Source of the DNA: Sarocladium kiliense
Lineage: Eukaryota; Ascomycota; Sordariomycetes; Hypocreales; Sarocladiaceae
Direction: 5' to 3'
Assembly (NCBI GenBank): GCA_030734395.1
Contig: JAUZTG010000034.1
Location: forward strand, 930,001-994,000
Length of the DNA: 64,000 nt
The notes under the pieces were generated by a model. The model searched no databases. It was not told the origin of the DNA and saw only the letters and a list, made by a program, of their open reading frames with translations. The position numbers and the translations under genes are program-made. The first letter of the stretch is position 1. Each line of letters begins with the position of its first letter. Shown here piece by piece: positions 12,207 to 23,799 of this stretch.

Positions 12207-13712
12207 TCAACCAATGACATCAGTCTCCTGCATCCCTTGTTCGGGCTTCATCGCGTCGTCCTCGGCCGTCACATTCTCCAAGGGAGCGCTCTCGTCGGCA
12301 AATGTCCGCTGGCTGAGGTGCTCGCCACTGCCGCCAGGCGTCCAGACATTTGTTTTGGGAGGCGCCTGCTGCTGCCCCTCCTCGTGCACAAATGGGCAAC
12401 GCTTCCCTTTCAAGCATGGATGCCACTTGCACTTCGTCGCGATATGGGTGAATTTGCAATTCTCATCGGTACAGTTGGCGCCGTTCCGGCACGGCGGCGC
12501 CGAGGGGTGCTTGAATGGACAGTTGTTCTGGTTGTGGCAATTAGGCCAAAACTTGCAATCCTGCTCGCTCTGATGTGCAAGCTTGGCGGCTGGGGATGGA
12601 TGACGGCCAGTGCATTTCTTGTTCTTGCATGCCGCGCCGAAACTGCAAACGTCGTGGACGTCGACGTGTTGGCCCGGAGGGGCAGCTGGTGACTGATGCG
12701 CATACTTGCATTCCGGTTGGTTGCATTTGAGATTGAACTTGCAGACGGTCTCCTCTGGATTCGGTGGGGCAGGCCTGTCGCCAGACATCTCCATGTCTTC
12801 TCCGCCATCTGCTTGTCCGTTTTCGCCATTGTTCCTTGGCGCATTGTGATGTCCACCTCTTCCGCGGTTCCCTCTGTGATTGGGGTTCTGCGCTCTGTCG
12901 AAGAGAGACTTGCCGCCGCGTCCCCGCTGTCCGCTTGTCTGCATGAGCTGTTGTGACAACTGATACATCATCTGATTTTGCTGCTCAAGCATAGCAACAA
13001 GCTCCATGTTGTTCGGTTGCTGACCACCCATCATCCAGCCTTGGCTCTGATTTCCCATGTTGGCAAGGCCTTGTTGGAGGCTGGCAGCGCGGTTGTTGTT
13101 GTTGTGGCGGCCGACACGGCCAGCACCGCCTCGCGGTCCAGCGGGAGGCGTTCGGCCGATCCTCTCATTGCCGGTTTGGCGCACACGGTGAATAGAGGCA
13201 TCGCCGGCTCGGTCCATGGCCTTGTGCATTTGTCCGAGCATTCGCTTGTCTCTTCCTCCTCGGGCACCACCATTCCGCATCGATCGAGGTCCGGTTGGTC
13301 TATGTCAAGTTAGCATAATGATCTTGCATTGAAGAGCATAATCATGGGTCGCCTACGCATTAAGCTCTGATCCTTCAGCCCCCATATCTGTGTCCATTTC
13401 CCCGGTCATCGCATCGCCTTGGGCGGCTTGACCTCCATTGATTTGGCTGTTTAGTTGTGGTAATGTCTCAAAAAGCCACTGTGAGAAGGCAAGAACGGCT
13501 GGGTCGTCCGCCGACAGGCTGAGAAGCTCGGAAGAGAGCTCGTGTGCGATTTGTTCTTGGGTCTTTCCGTTGGAAACCATGAGGACGATGTACTCGGCGA
13601 GAGCGCCGTCTTCATCGCCACCAGTGCCCCATCCTGCCTCGACAAGTTTCGGCAAGATCGCACTAGCCAGCGCCTCCGCCAAAGGCGAACCGGCGGGAAC
13701 TTCGATAGACAT
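12207..13712 (-). CDS. NAB2: NAB2-type nuclear poly(A)-binding protein with five CCCH zinc fingers
   Basis: Nuclear poly(A) RNA-binding protein that controls poly(A) tail length and mRNA export. Exon 1 is 13712-13357 and exon 2 is 13299-12207, joined as ...GSELNAPTGPRSM, giving 482 residues. The N-terminal about 100 residues (LAEALASAILPKLVEAGWG...) match the helical PWI-like Nab2 N-terminal fold. The middle has a Gln-rich stretch and RGG-like runs such as GNRGRGG. The C-terminus has five closely spaced CCCH fingers at about residues 305-424: CKFNLKCNQPECKYAH, CSFGAACKNKKCTGRH, CKFWPNCHNQNNCPFKH, CRNGANCTDENCKFTH and CKWHPCLKGKRCPFVH. Yeast Nab2 has seven fingers, and many filamentous fungi have fewer. 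Starting at 13712 (MSIEVPAG) is preferred because the upstream in-frame residues are not conserved-looking. Confidence 0.9.
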
Positions 13713-15502
13713 ATCCGTTGACTGTTGAGTATACGTCAAGAAGTTCGGGTGAGATATGTTCTGCGGCGAGCGCAATCCGCTCGGCGCTCGAGTTAACGCG
13801 TCTAAAGCAGAGACGTGGGTCGCGAGTGTCGTCGTCGTGTTGTCGCCGGGTCTGTTTGATCGATCGAAACGACAATATCAGGTAAACAGCGCGAAAATCT
13901 GACGCCGTGGGTGTTGAGTCACGGTGAGGTGGTGATTTGTGATCGCGAAAGCTGATGCAAGGCTGCGCAGGACCGTTCTTTAGAGGCAAGCGAAGCCTGG
14001 AAATGAATGGTCCCTTTATGGTCACGTGACGTGGTCCGTGACGTATCGGACTCAAAGGGGATGGAAGTTTCGGGCACCGTGCTTTGTCAGTGCTCCTAGC
14101 GCGTGGCTGCAGTCGAGAACAAAAGTCGATCAGGTGCATGAAAAAGAACAAGTCTTACGCATAAGGGTTAGCCTTTGGTTGCTTCGTCCTCTCAGCCGTT
14201 TTTTTCCTATTGTTCCGTCATGCAAGGGACAAGCCCGAGGCTGTAACAAGCCTCAAATGGCTTTGTGTTATGTCAGCGTGGCTGAGCACGTGCCTTCTTT
14301 GTGGCGATGTTGGGGGAGGACCAGGCTTGCGTTTGTAGGGTGGTTCGAGTCACGCGATGCTGGACTCACCAACGGGGTCATGCAAGGGGTTTGCTATTCT
14401 GGGCATCCAAAGCTCCAGGCTGCGTCTATTCATCCTATTGATATGCCAGTAGTTCTTTGTTTTAGATAGATCGTGGTGGGCGGTACCGGTTGAGCCATAC
14501 GCCTACCTATTTACCTAGTCTGTTCTCGTCAACACCAAGCACCTCCCAGAGATGAGAGCTGAAAGAGCGCGTCAAGAGTTGAGGCTGGGTTTATGACTTT
14601 GGTAATCAACGAAGAGCTTCCTTCCTAGATTCTCTCCCTTCTGCGTTTCTTCCTGCGGGGGCTGGCCGGCATCTAGAACCGCTCATGGGGCCGGCAGGTA
14701 TCCGATTGTCAGATCGGTTGGCTACGTCCAACTAACCCGACATGCCGCTTGGCATCAGCGCTGACTGGAACGAGAGGACTTGTCTTCATGGTCTTTGTAG
14801 TCTAAAGGGTTACCTCCTGAATCAAGTATAGTCAACTAAGGAGTTTTGTATGTCACCCTTCACTTCTACTTCGGTTGGTTTGCGATCTGGTCCATGTCTT
14901 TCAACGAGCAGCAGATCCACACTGATCTGGGATTAACAATGCTGCTGCAAAAGCACACTGGCGAGATTCCCCACGAAACAACGCGCCAGACGCATTTGAG
15001 CAATTCTCTATCCTCCACTTCATTGCGACTTGATACTCGCTCTTCATCCTGTTCTCAATGGCGAGCTCTTCGGCGCCGTCTGCTTCCATCATCTGTTACA
15101 GGGTAGGGTAGACTATGATGGTGCACAGATTGTAACGCGACATGGTCAAGCAGTACCTATGGTAGGGAACAACGGCATCACATGGAAAAGGCCTGTAGCT
15201 TGGACGTGTTGCTCACGTCATGGTCTTGTCACTGCTGCCCGCAATGTCTAGCATACCGAGGCAGCACCAAGTCGGATCCGGTGCTGATTATGCTCCGGAG
15301 AGCGCCACCCAGGAGTCCGGAGCCGACGAGAGATCCGGATCCCGAAACCATGGCCAGTAGCAGAAGATGGTTCAGGGCGGGTTGCACCGGCTGTTGCATA
15401 ATGAAGGACAAGACACTGCACGAATGGAAGAACAAGTGGACGGTGTCCCAAGTCCTTACACTGCGTCCGCTTTTTTTCGGATCGTGGCAACCCATTCGTC
15501 AG

Positions 15503-15517
15503 GTCCGTACGGAGTAC
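15503..15517. repeat. Second copy of the TACGGAGTAC palindromic core
   Basis: GTCCGTACGGAGTAC shares its right arm and centre with the palindrome at 1499-1516. Only these two clear copies were noticed in the window. Confidence 0.6.
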
Positions 15518-15680
15518 GTGTGGTGGAGATGAAGCTGAGAGAGAGGGGTCTCGGCATCGCAAAACCGGCCTGGATTGGGATGAAGGTGCATGAGGTCGAT
15601 CAAGGCGAGGGGAGGTGGTGTGCTTCCCCGCCATATGTGGCTGCAACGTCAGGTCAAGATGGGGTGCTGCACATGTTCGT

Positions 15681-15707
15681 GTGTGTATGTATGTATGTAT
15701 ATGTATG
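15681..15707. repeat. Imperfect TATG/TG microsatellite
   Basis: A run of GTGTGTATGTATGTATGTAT followed by ATGTATG, a simple tandem of TATG units with a leading TG run. It is intergenic. Confidence 0.85.
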
Positions 15708-16361
15708 GAACTGCCGAGTTGGCCAGTCTCAAACTGAGTGAGCTTGGTACCTACGGTAGGTTCCCGGTGGATGATGCTGGGGATCAGCATGCCATGCCAT
15801 GCAATGCCATAGAGACTGTCAATCAAGCCCTGGTGTGTACTGTAGTGTTTACTGTAGTCCCTTGTTAGTGTGATGGCACATTGTTAGTGACACCTGCAGA
15901 TGTTCCAAGGGTGTTAGTCCCTCCACGCCAAATTATACGTGTGGCGCTAACAATGGAGGCCTACTAGCACCTAGCTATTGTAAGGTGCTGTCCTGGCACC
16001 ACCACCAGCTGGCGGGGGGCACAAGTCCGTCGCTAGTCAGCCTCGGCTCCAATTGTTGAAACTACCTAATCTCAAGGCACAGATGCAGACATGGATGCAT
16101 CCTGAACCTTGGGATATGGGTTATGAATGCATCCAAGGAAGTCTGTGGATTTGTCTCGTGTGCCTTTCTTTGGGTCACCATAGTCACATCGACTGTAGCA
16201 TCGAGCAGCTCACCCTCACCAGCCAGGCGGCCACTCTCTGATCCGGTTGCCGACATGATTCCCCTTTTGGGTAATCTGGTCGCCGCATACTCCTTACAAG
16301 CGACTCATCAAACGAATGAAGGTCCTTGCGCTCTTCGCAGCTTGAGGGGTTGGGTTGCTTT

Positions 16362-16384
16362 GGGAAGGGAAGGGAAGGGATGGG
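16362..16384 (+). other. G-quadruplex-forming motif
   Basis: Five GGG tracts at 16362-16364, 16367-16369, 16372-16374, 16377-16379 and 16382-16384 are separated by exactly two bases each. This satisfies the classical G3 N1-7 pattern with very short loops, which favour stable parallel quadruplexes. Further GGGG and GGG tracts lie just upstream near 16346. Confidence 0.75.
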
Positions 16385-16444
16385 ATGGTTACTATGCTAC
16401 GTATTGTCTACGAACCTCGTCGCCCATGTCGTCACTCTTGCCGT

Positions 16445-16470
16445 CAACAGCGTCCATCAACAGCGTCCAT
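16445..16470. repeat. 13-bp direct tandem duplication
   Basis: The unit CAACAGCGTCCAT occurs twice head to tail at 16445-16457 and 16458-16470. It is a minor non-coding duplication. Confidence 0.8.
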
Positions 16471-17744
16471 CAAGGGCCGAGAGGGTGACCTCCTTTTTAA
16501 TTACCTGTTGTCGGTGGGGATGTGTCAAAGACCACGCCCAGCGCCATGGTGCTTGTCTAAAGTTGCTGCTAATGACTGGCATTCCGCTTTGAGTAAAACT
16601 AGAGTCCCAGACTTGGTTGCTGGCGCACCCTTCCCTTCCTGCTCGCCTCGCTTCTGAGCAACCTGTTAAGCAAGCCCCCAGGCACACCGAGGCGAGGTGA
16701 GTTGAAATGGTTTCATGGCGCACCGACAAGAGCAAATAGTCGGTGCATGGGCCACCATCGTATCGTGGACACGCAATCATGTACCAACCCGACACCCTCG
16801 GGATGTTTGCCATTCCTTCGCTATCCCTCTCTCTCGTCGCTACGATCATGGAATCGCGTTGCCAGGATCCTAGCCATCGAGTTCCTCATCCTGTCACGGA
16901 CTGAGGAGAGGAGGGGGAAGAGAGTGAAGGATGCCCTTGCGACCCTCCTTGCAGGATCTACGCCTCCGATCATTCGCATATCTATGTCGTCTCTCCACAT
17001 TTACCAGCATCATTATGCCGCCACTCTGCAGCCATCTCTATTCTTCTCGAGCCTCCTGGGGCTTTCTGCACTGACTACGCGACAGGCACAGAGGCCCAGG
17101 TACTGGAGCCTCTAGATATGGGCCAGCTGTACCCTTGGCTTCCCTTCCCGTTACCACACAAGGACACCATCTCGCCGGTCTCGTGTTCCCCTAAGCTTCT
17201 TCTGCAGAACATTCCACACTCAGTCCGTGGATGATCCTTACAATAATAACCCCACACTTTTTCCTTCTGTCCATCGGTCCCGCCCGCTCGTAACGGCATT
17301 CACATCGCTTGGTCACATTGTTGCATCCATAATAAGCGGCAGCCTGTCCACCCCCGAACTCCGCCCCGTGCTCATTATCTTCCGAGTCCGGTTGTGCATT
17401 CGGCCTCTCATCCCTCTTTGGGGCATGTATTCGTCTGGCCATTCACGATAACCCCCCATAGAACAAAGTCACTGCTATTATTACTCGGTGTTGCGAGTGA
17501 CATCGTTTGGCCGATCCCCCGGAGCCCCATTACCCCGGCTTTTCCTCAACTTACTTAAGTCTGGTGAACCCGCTTTTGGGATCCCACATTGTCTTGATTA
17601 CCCATGTATCTTCTTTGGAGCATTTGACTTGGTTACACCTGAAGCTGCAAGCAAAGCGCGGCAAAGTTCTCTTCGTTGACTTGGACTCAAAACAGAATCC
17701 TCTACAACAGTGACACTCAGCTACTTGGTCGGAGGAGCCTCACC

Positions 17745-19468
17745 ATGGGCATCGTCGACACAATCTGGGGGAACGCGAGCCCGGAGAATGTGGCTATTGG
17801 GACTGCGGCTGGGATCAGTCTGTACTACATCTGGTTCAGAGTAGACGAGCATATCCGACTCAGGAGGCTGGGCAAGTCTGGTCCGACTCTTCACCACAAG
17901 CTCCCACTCGGTGAGACACAAACCACATGCACGGCATCAATGATCATTTTAGCTAAATCTGAACAGGCCTCGATTTTGTTGTGCGCAGTGTTCGACACAC
18001 CATATCCCACACAAATCTTGAGCTCTGGCGAGATGTGATCTTCCAGACTTCTGCTCGCCCGACCGTCACCAGCCGCATTCTCATGCAACGTATTGTATTT
18101 ACTCATGAGCCGGAAAACATCAAAGCTATGCTCGCCACGCAATTCTCCGATTTTGGCAAAGGCGAGCCTTTCCGGGATGAATGGGGAGAGTTCCTGGGCG
18201 ACAGCATCTTTACGACTGATGGGGCGCAATGGCACAGCAGTCGACAACTTCTTCGGCCACAGTTCTCCAAAGACCGAATCAGCGACTTGCATTGTTTCGA
18301 AGAGCATTTTCAAACGCTTGTCAAAGCCATTGCTAATGGAGGACCTCTGAACGGCGAAGAGCAGGCTATTGATCTTGAGAAGGCAAATGGAAGGACCTTG
18401 GACATCAGTGATCTCTTCTTCCGATTCACACTTGACGTTACAACAGACTTCCTTCTTGGTGCTGACACAAAGTCCCTCTGGTAAGTGCCCTCGCTCGTTG
18501 TTCATCCTCATAGACTCTGGCTCATCATCCATAGCACCCTTGAGAACGAATTCGCCAATGCTTTCAACGCAGTTCAGCACTTCCAGAACGTCGTGGCCCG
18601 GACTGGCAACCTGAAGCGCTTCGTGCCGAGGTACAAGATGCGCCGCAATCTTGCCGTCGTCGAGTCATTCATCAACTTCTACATCGATCGTGCTCTTCGT
18701 ATGACCCCCGAGGAGCTTGCCACCCATACAAAGTCCGACAAAGGATATACATTCCTCCACGAGCTCGCCAGCGCAACCCGTGACCGCAAGAGAATTCGTG
18801 ACCAGATCATGGCCATCCTCCTCGCTGGACGAGATACGACTGCATCGACTCTCTCATGGGCAATCTACGAACTCAGCAGGAATCCGACGATGGTGAAGAA
18901 GCTGAGGGCTGAGATCTCCGAGATGGTTGGCGGCGAGGAGATTGCCCCAACCTACGATCATCTCAAGAACATGCCGTATCTCAAGGCTATTCTGAACGAG
19001 ACCCTCCGCCTCTATCCCGTCGTCCCATTCAACGTTCGCCTTGCCCTCAAGGATACCACCCTCCCCCGCGGCGGCGGCCCCGATGGCTCCGAGCCACTGC
19101 CCGTTCTCAAGAACACGCCAGTCGCCTACTCAACCCTCTGCATGCAAAGGGATCCGGCTCAATATCCTTCCGCATCTGAAGACTTTGCCGATCCCGCCAT
19201 CTTCAGCCCAGAGCGATGGACGAAATGGCACCCGAAGCCACACGACTACATCCCCTTCAACGCGGGACCGCGTATCTGCATCGGCCAGCAATTCGCTCTC
19301 ACAGAGATGAGCTATATCTTGGTTAGGCTCTTCCAGAAGTTTAGTCGGGTGACGAGTCATATGCAGGAGATTGATGGAGGAAACCCACTTCTCAAAGCTG
19401 ACATTGTCTTGTCTCCTGGACAGGGAGTCAGGGTTTCATTTCACCAGGATGAGGAGAAGTCAAGATAG
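17745..19468 (+). CDS. Cytochrome P450, CYP52/CYP539-like (fatty acid or alkane hydroxylase type)
   Basis: Haem monooxygenase, likely ER-bound. Exons are 17745-17910, 17967-18480 and 18535-19468, giving 537 residues, normal for the family. There is a hydrophobic N-terminal anchor at about residues 15-32 (NVAIGTAAGISLYYIWF). The I-helix oxygen-activation motif AGRDTT is at 324-329, the ExxR motif ETLR at 382-385 and the haem loop FNAGPRICIG at 468-477, with Cys475 as the likely iron ligand. The overall style, including RDVIFQTSARPTV-like and QHFQNVVARTG-like segments, resembles CYP52-clan terminal hydroxylases, but the exact CYP number and substrate cannot be set by eye. It is tail-to-tail with the aminotransferase gene, with only 144 bp between stops. 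Confidence 0.92.
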
Positions 19469-19612
19469 TAGTAGGATGCACTGTAGTACCTCGTTGCGAT
19501 ATGAACCGCAGTCCGAAACATATGAGATCAATGAAAGTTAATGTACTCTATCGATCTTACTCATTCTAAGCTTCCCGAGTATTAGGTACCCTTCGTCGAC
19601 GCTCTAATTGGA

Positions 19613-21537
19613 TCATTTCATTCCGAAGCTGTTCTTCACTGCCTCTCCAAAGCGCTGAATGGCGATGCTCATCTGCTCATCACTTGCGGATGCGAACGTG
19701 GTTCGGAAGTGTAGGCCAGGAAGTGGCTTATCCTTCTCCGTCAGGAACCAGGAGCCACGGGCCACAAGAACTCCTTTATCGATGCAAGAGTCGAAGATCT
19801 CAGCTTCGATGTCTTCTATGCTCCGAGTGCTTGCATTCGGGTGCTTTGTGTGGTCGATATCAAGCCACATCTGCTGACTGTCAGCTACCCAGGCTATTGT
19901 GTGAGACGTGCCGACTCGTAGGGATTCGACTTACAAACATGCCTGCAGCAGGAGGCGTCCAGCTGACGATATCCCGAGGCAGATGTTCCTCACAAGCTGC
20001 CAACAGTGCATCTCTCTTTCGCGTGTATTCGACCCTCAGATTCATCAACCACCGCAAGTAGCCCTCATGGCCCCAGGTCTCGTCAAGGAGCTTGTGGAGG
20101 ACGATCTGAGAGATGCCACTAGGTCCTTGGCTGGCAACTTCAGCGTGCCGTTGGTAGCGCTCAACGATCTGCTGAGACGCCGTAATCCAGCCCATTCGTG
20201 ATCCAGGCACGAGGACCTTTGAAAACGAGTCCATTCGCATGACTCGGCCGTCGACGTCCATGCTTAGCAGGGATGGAATGAGAGATGATAGGAAGCTCGA
20301 GACATCTTCCTGTTGAGGTTCGGATGGGGTAGATCGGCCCTTATACGGTTCCATCTGCAGGAAATAGTATGGCTCATCTTCAAGGATGAAGAGGTCGTGC
20401 TTCTGCGCAATGCGATAGATAGCCCGCCTCCTTTCTGTGCCCTGCGTAGCACCGGTTGGGTTCTGTCCAGATGGCACGGTGTAGAGAACATGAGGTTTCC
20501 GCGAGCCTCGTGACTTTTCATCCCAATTGCTTAGCATCTCATCCATGGCCTCGGGGATTAGCCCCTGGTCGTCAATATTGCAGCCGAAGGCCTTGACTCC
20601 CAGTGGTGCGATCGTTTCCAGTGCGGTCGAGAAGCTGAAGTCCTCTGTGAGCACGGCATCGCCCCGATCCTTGTCACAGAACATCCTCAAAGCCTGCTCA
20701 AGGGCTCCAGTGCTTCCTATGGTCTGGCACACAGCCCAGTCCGCATACGGTGGCTTCGTCACGATTTCCGTGTGTTCTGTCAGGAAGCGAACCATCTGCG
20801 CCGATCCTGTCGCCTGTCCGTAGTTCAGCGCTATAGACAGGTCGTACGTCGTCTTGTCGTCTGTTGGCCGGTCTCGCACATCGTACTTGCCGATGGTTAC
20901 AGTCTGTCCAGAAGTTTTCGTATCTTCTTCGGAGAAATGGGGCGGGACGGGAACTGTCATGCCCAGAGAGGCGAAGGGGAAGGTCTGGCTGCTGGGAAGA
21001 CCACCGCCGAGGGAGATGAGACCTGGTTTCTTCAGATGCTTCGCGGCAAGCTTGAGTGTGCACGGTTTGCGATCCAGACTCTCGCGGCTTAGGTGAGCTC
21101 CTGATAGTCAGTATTTGGGAACACTGCGCGAAGATCTACTACCTACAGTCCCATCTTTTCGCCTTGGGAAGTCCAGAAGTCTGATTTGCTGATGATCAGC
21201 TTTTGCAAATGCGCTTCTCGAGTAAATAACTTACATCTCCTTTGAACATGTCACTATTCGACGCCGCAGCAACGCCCGCTATAAGCTTCCCTGCCTTGAC
21301 ACGTCTCAGAGCGATCTCTTCGATGGCAGATGGCCGCGGTGGTCCTTCGTACTGGGCGTGGCGAGCCACCGGGACAGCTTCGGCACTCGAAAGATCGTGG
21401 CCCTTACTATGAAGCATACGGCCTTGCTGGCCGAAGGCCCGCGAGACGGTGCATCTTGCAACAGCTGGGCGAAGCCCCCCAGCCTTCGTAACGGAACGCA
21501 TCTCAGCGCCTGTAGACAGGAGCCCAATTGGTGCCAA
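19613..21537 (-). CDS. ARO8: Aromatic amino acid aminotransferase, ARO8-like
   Basis: PLP-dependent class I/II aminotransferase. ARO8-type enzymes transaminate phenylalanine, tyrosine and related acids, and some act on 2-aminoadipate or kynurenine. Exons are 21537-21235, 21180-21147, 21097-19935 and 19870-19613, giving 585 residues. Exon 2 is only 34 nt (TSGLPKAKRWD), followed by SHLSRESLDRKPCTLK. The acceptor for exon 3 is the second AG of CAGGAG, because the first would give an immediate stop. Family marks include KKPGLISLGGGLPSSQTFPF, VPSGQNPTG and the PLP-lysine motif MDSFSKVLVPGSRMGW. The first about 90 residues are Arg-rich and poorly conserved, so it may carry a mitochondrial presequence, or the real start may be downstream (the next in-frame ATG is at 21501). 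The substrate is not decided by sequence. Confidence 0.9.
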
Positions 21538-22416
21538 GACCTTCTTCTTGGACTTCTCAAAGCTCTCAGGGGTCGGAGACGATGTTAGTGAGCTTCTTCG
21601 GTGAGTATTTGTTCGTTGTAAGCGGTGAGAATGGAGAGATACGAAAGTGGAACAGGTGTAAGTGATTGGCGATAAGAAAGGGCCGTCACCGGAGCTCGTT
21701 GGCGGAGCTGACCGGGGCTCCGCGCTTAGCCGTAGCTACCCACCATTGCGCGACGCGGGGAGCTTGTTGGTGTGAGGCACGAGACCGCCGCCATTACGTA
21801 CGATTTGCTGGTTGTGACACTCTAATATCTGGGGAGGTCCCTTTGCACTTATTAGTCAATAAGTCACACAAACCGGCGTCCAGCGGTCTTGACAACATCT
21901 GTGGTGGTGGTGATAGTCGACTGTGTCCCGGCATGGTGCGTGCACGTGGTTGCGATGCGAGCTCGGCACGTAGATTCTGTATAGATGCTTTCATTATTGA
22001 TAATACTCAGTTGACGAAGATCCTTGACCTCATGCGTTACCAATATTGAGGTGCCAATCTCGCAAGCATCCGACTTCATTTCATAGAGGTCATCAAGCCG
22101 TCCGCATCCAGCTCCTTCGTCATGACTATATCATCGCGCTCATTAACGCGTCACGTCGTTTCGATCGTAAAACATTGTTGCTCCTATGTGAGGAACGTCC
22201 AAGCTGGTTCTTGGGCGTCTCATACACTGGACGAATATGAATCGAGTCCGGTGAGATTCGATGCAACTTCCGCATGGCCTGCACTGTCTCATCAGTGATC
22301 CAGTAGGCACAGGGGAACCTTGCAAACATAGCCCCCATCCGTGTCCCCATTGTGTACTTCCAGAATCTCCTCAGTGCGGAGAACCATCAGGTCTCGGAGG
22401 TCTAACGGCAGGCACC
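21538..22416. other. Intergenic region upstream of ARO8-like gene
   Basis: About 880 bp containing the ARO8-like promoter and the 3' region of the small membrane-protein gene. ORFs of 60-127 codons overlap on both strands without family resemblance. No repeat is noted. Confidence 0.55.
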
Positions 22417-22989
22417 TTATCTATCATCGAAGTTGAGCCGGCGAATATGATAGCTGGCAGCGCTGGCCAGCATGGCTATACACACCGCCCATGAAACGTA
22501 TGAAAGCATGATCGCCTCTGTGCTGGCGCCACGCAGCTGTCCGACCAAAAGGCCAGCGCCGACGAATGTCGCAAAAACGTATATCTGGAGGCCGTCGACG
22601 GCCTTCCGCCTCTGTAAGAATGAGGCCGTCGAGCAGCCGAAAACGAAGGAAGCGGCATACAGATGCCACAGATTGGTCCGCGCGACCACGACTCTCTCTC
22701 TCTCCCGGTCTGCCTGATGATGATATTAGCTTCTTATCAACCGTCTCGATGTGTGATTGTTTCAAAATACCCTGATAACAGCGCTGTCGTCCGAATGCAT
22801 TCGGAATAAGAACGTTGTCATCCATTGACTCGCAACTCCAGCAGGAACTAGTTCGGCAACATCTGCGGCCGCAAACCGTATGAACCGCCACCGCTCCGTT
22901 GCTGCGCTCTTTCTCCTCTTCTCCCAGGACAGCGTATCCGAGCTCATGGAACCGTGGCGATGGCTGGCTAAGCCTTTAGCTCTAGTCAT
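22417..22989 (-). CDS. Hypothetical small membrane protein, three predicted transmembrane helices
   Basis: Not recognised as a known family. Exon 1 (22989-22771) and exon 2 (22713-22417) are joined by a 57-nt intron with GT...AG ends in phase 0, giving 190 codons less the intron, or about 171 residues. The N-terminal half is hydrophilic. The C-terminal half has three hydrophobic stretches: LYAASFVFGCSTASFL, IYVFATFVGAGLLVG and YVSWAVCIAMLASAASY. It then ends HIRRLNFDDR. Typical intron size, preserved frame and clean hydrophobic segmentation support a real gene. The start is uncertain: an in-frame ATG (MSSDTLSW) lies 14 codons downstream, and the upstream ORF ends in an overlapping ATGA at 22989-22986. 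The two could therefore be exons of one larger gene. Confidence 0.5.
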
Positions 22990-23793
22990 GGGTGCAGTGC
23001 GACGAAATTGCTTCTTCGCAAATGAACAATTTCCTTGTCAGTGTATAAGTACCGAGGATTCCGTGACAGCAGCAAGGAAAGCTCGCTGTGACTCTTAACA
23101 CCAATGTCAGGTGCTTGCTCCCAGCCCGCACAGGTAACGCCTGTCGGTGACGCGCCTCCCACGTTGTGCACCCGGGTAAGCCCACAGGCTATCTTCGCGA
23201 AGCCAGCTCCAGAATCTGCAGTGTGACAGATGGCAAAAGGCAAAAGGCGACGTGCATTAGCGCCTGAGAGCCTGCAAACGTCGTCGCGACACGTCAACTC
23301 TGCACGTTGACGAGGCGGTCGAGTCTGGCCAATACCAATAGCTCCATGGCAGCGTCGCCGCCCAAAGCTGCACATCGTGCCTGAAGGCAGCCACTGTGTT
23401 GGCAAAAACGAAATCTCCTGGCTCGCGGACCGCCTAATCAATTGGTCAATATCATTTCTGCAGTCGAAGAATGATGACCGTTCGGCCATTTCATCTCTCT
23501 TCCTCGGTTTTCTTTTCTTTTTATCGGGGATGAAGCTGTGGCCGACTTTGACCAACTCCCACCTCATTTTTATCCAGACTTTGGTACGACCATCGACTCT
23601 TACAGCTGTCACATCACATATAATTGTGAGGCGGTCGCTGTCCTGGCCTTGTGTCTCATTAGTCACAAGCACCAAGCCTGTCGGCAGCTTGCATTTCAGC
23701 ATCTGGATCTCGCTATCTGGCACGAACTCGACAGCATGGATCGTCTTGTTGAGAACAGCATCGGGCTCATGTGCCACTGGGCACGCATTGTCC
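22986..23793 (-). CDS. Unrecognised ORF, probably a partial or internal exon
   Basis: No family recognised. The frame lacks an ATG start: upstream of 23793 an in-frame stop follows closely, but a good 3' splice site (CCGCAG) lies at 23794-23799, so it may be an internal exon. The first about 100 residues look protein-like, with segments such as VEFVPDSEIQMLKCKLPTG and VDGRTKVWIKMRWELVKVG. They are followed by a basic KKKRKPRKR run that could be a nuclear localisation signal. The part after about 23370 looks less coding-like. The opposite strand is also open for 139 codons here (23538-23957), so strand assignment is uncertain. It might connect to the downstream membrane-protein exons. Confidence 0.28.
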
Positions 23794-23799
23794 CTGCGG

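Larger units (their letters stand above)
13713..17744. other. 4-kb gene-free stretch between divergent NAB2 and P450 genes
   Basis: No ORF here resembles a known protein or forms a consistent exon chain. It contains a palindromic core at 15503-15517, a TATG microsatellite at 15681-15707, a five-tract G-quadruplex motif at 16362-16384 and a 13-bp tandem duplication at 16445-16470. The ends must hold the promoters of NAB2 and the P450. The length is unusual for this otherwise compact window. Confidence 0.6.

Noticed and set aside
12111..12692. 193-codon plus-strand ORF
   Set aside because: Antisense to the zinc-finger part of the NAB2-type gene and without protein-like composition.
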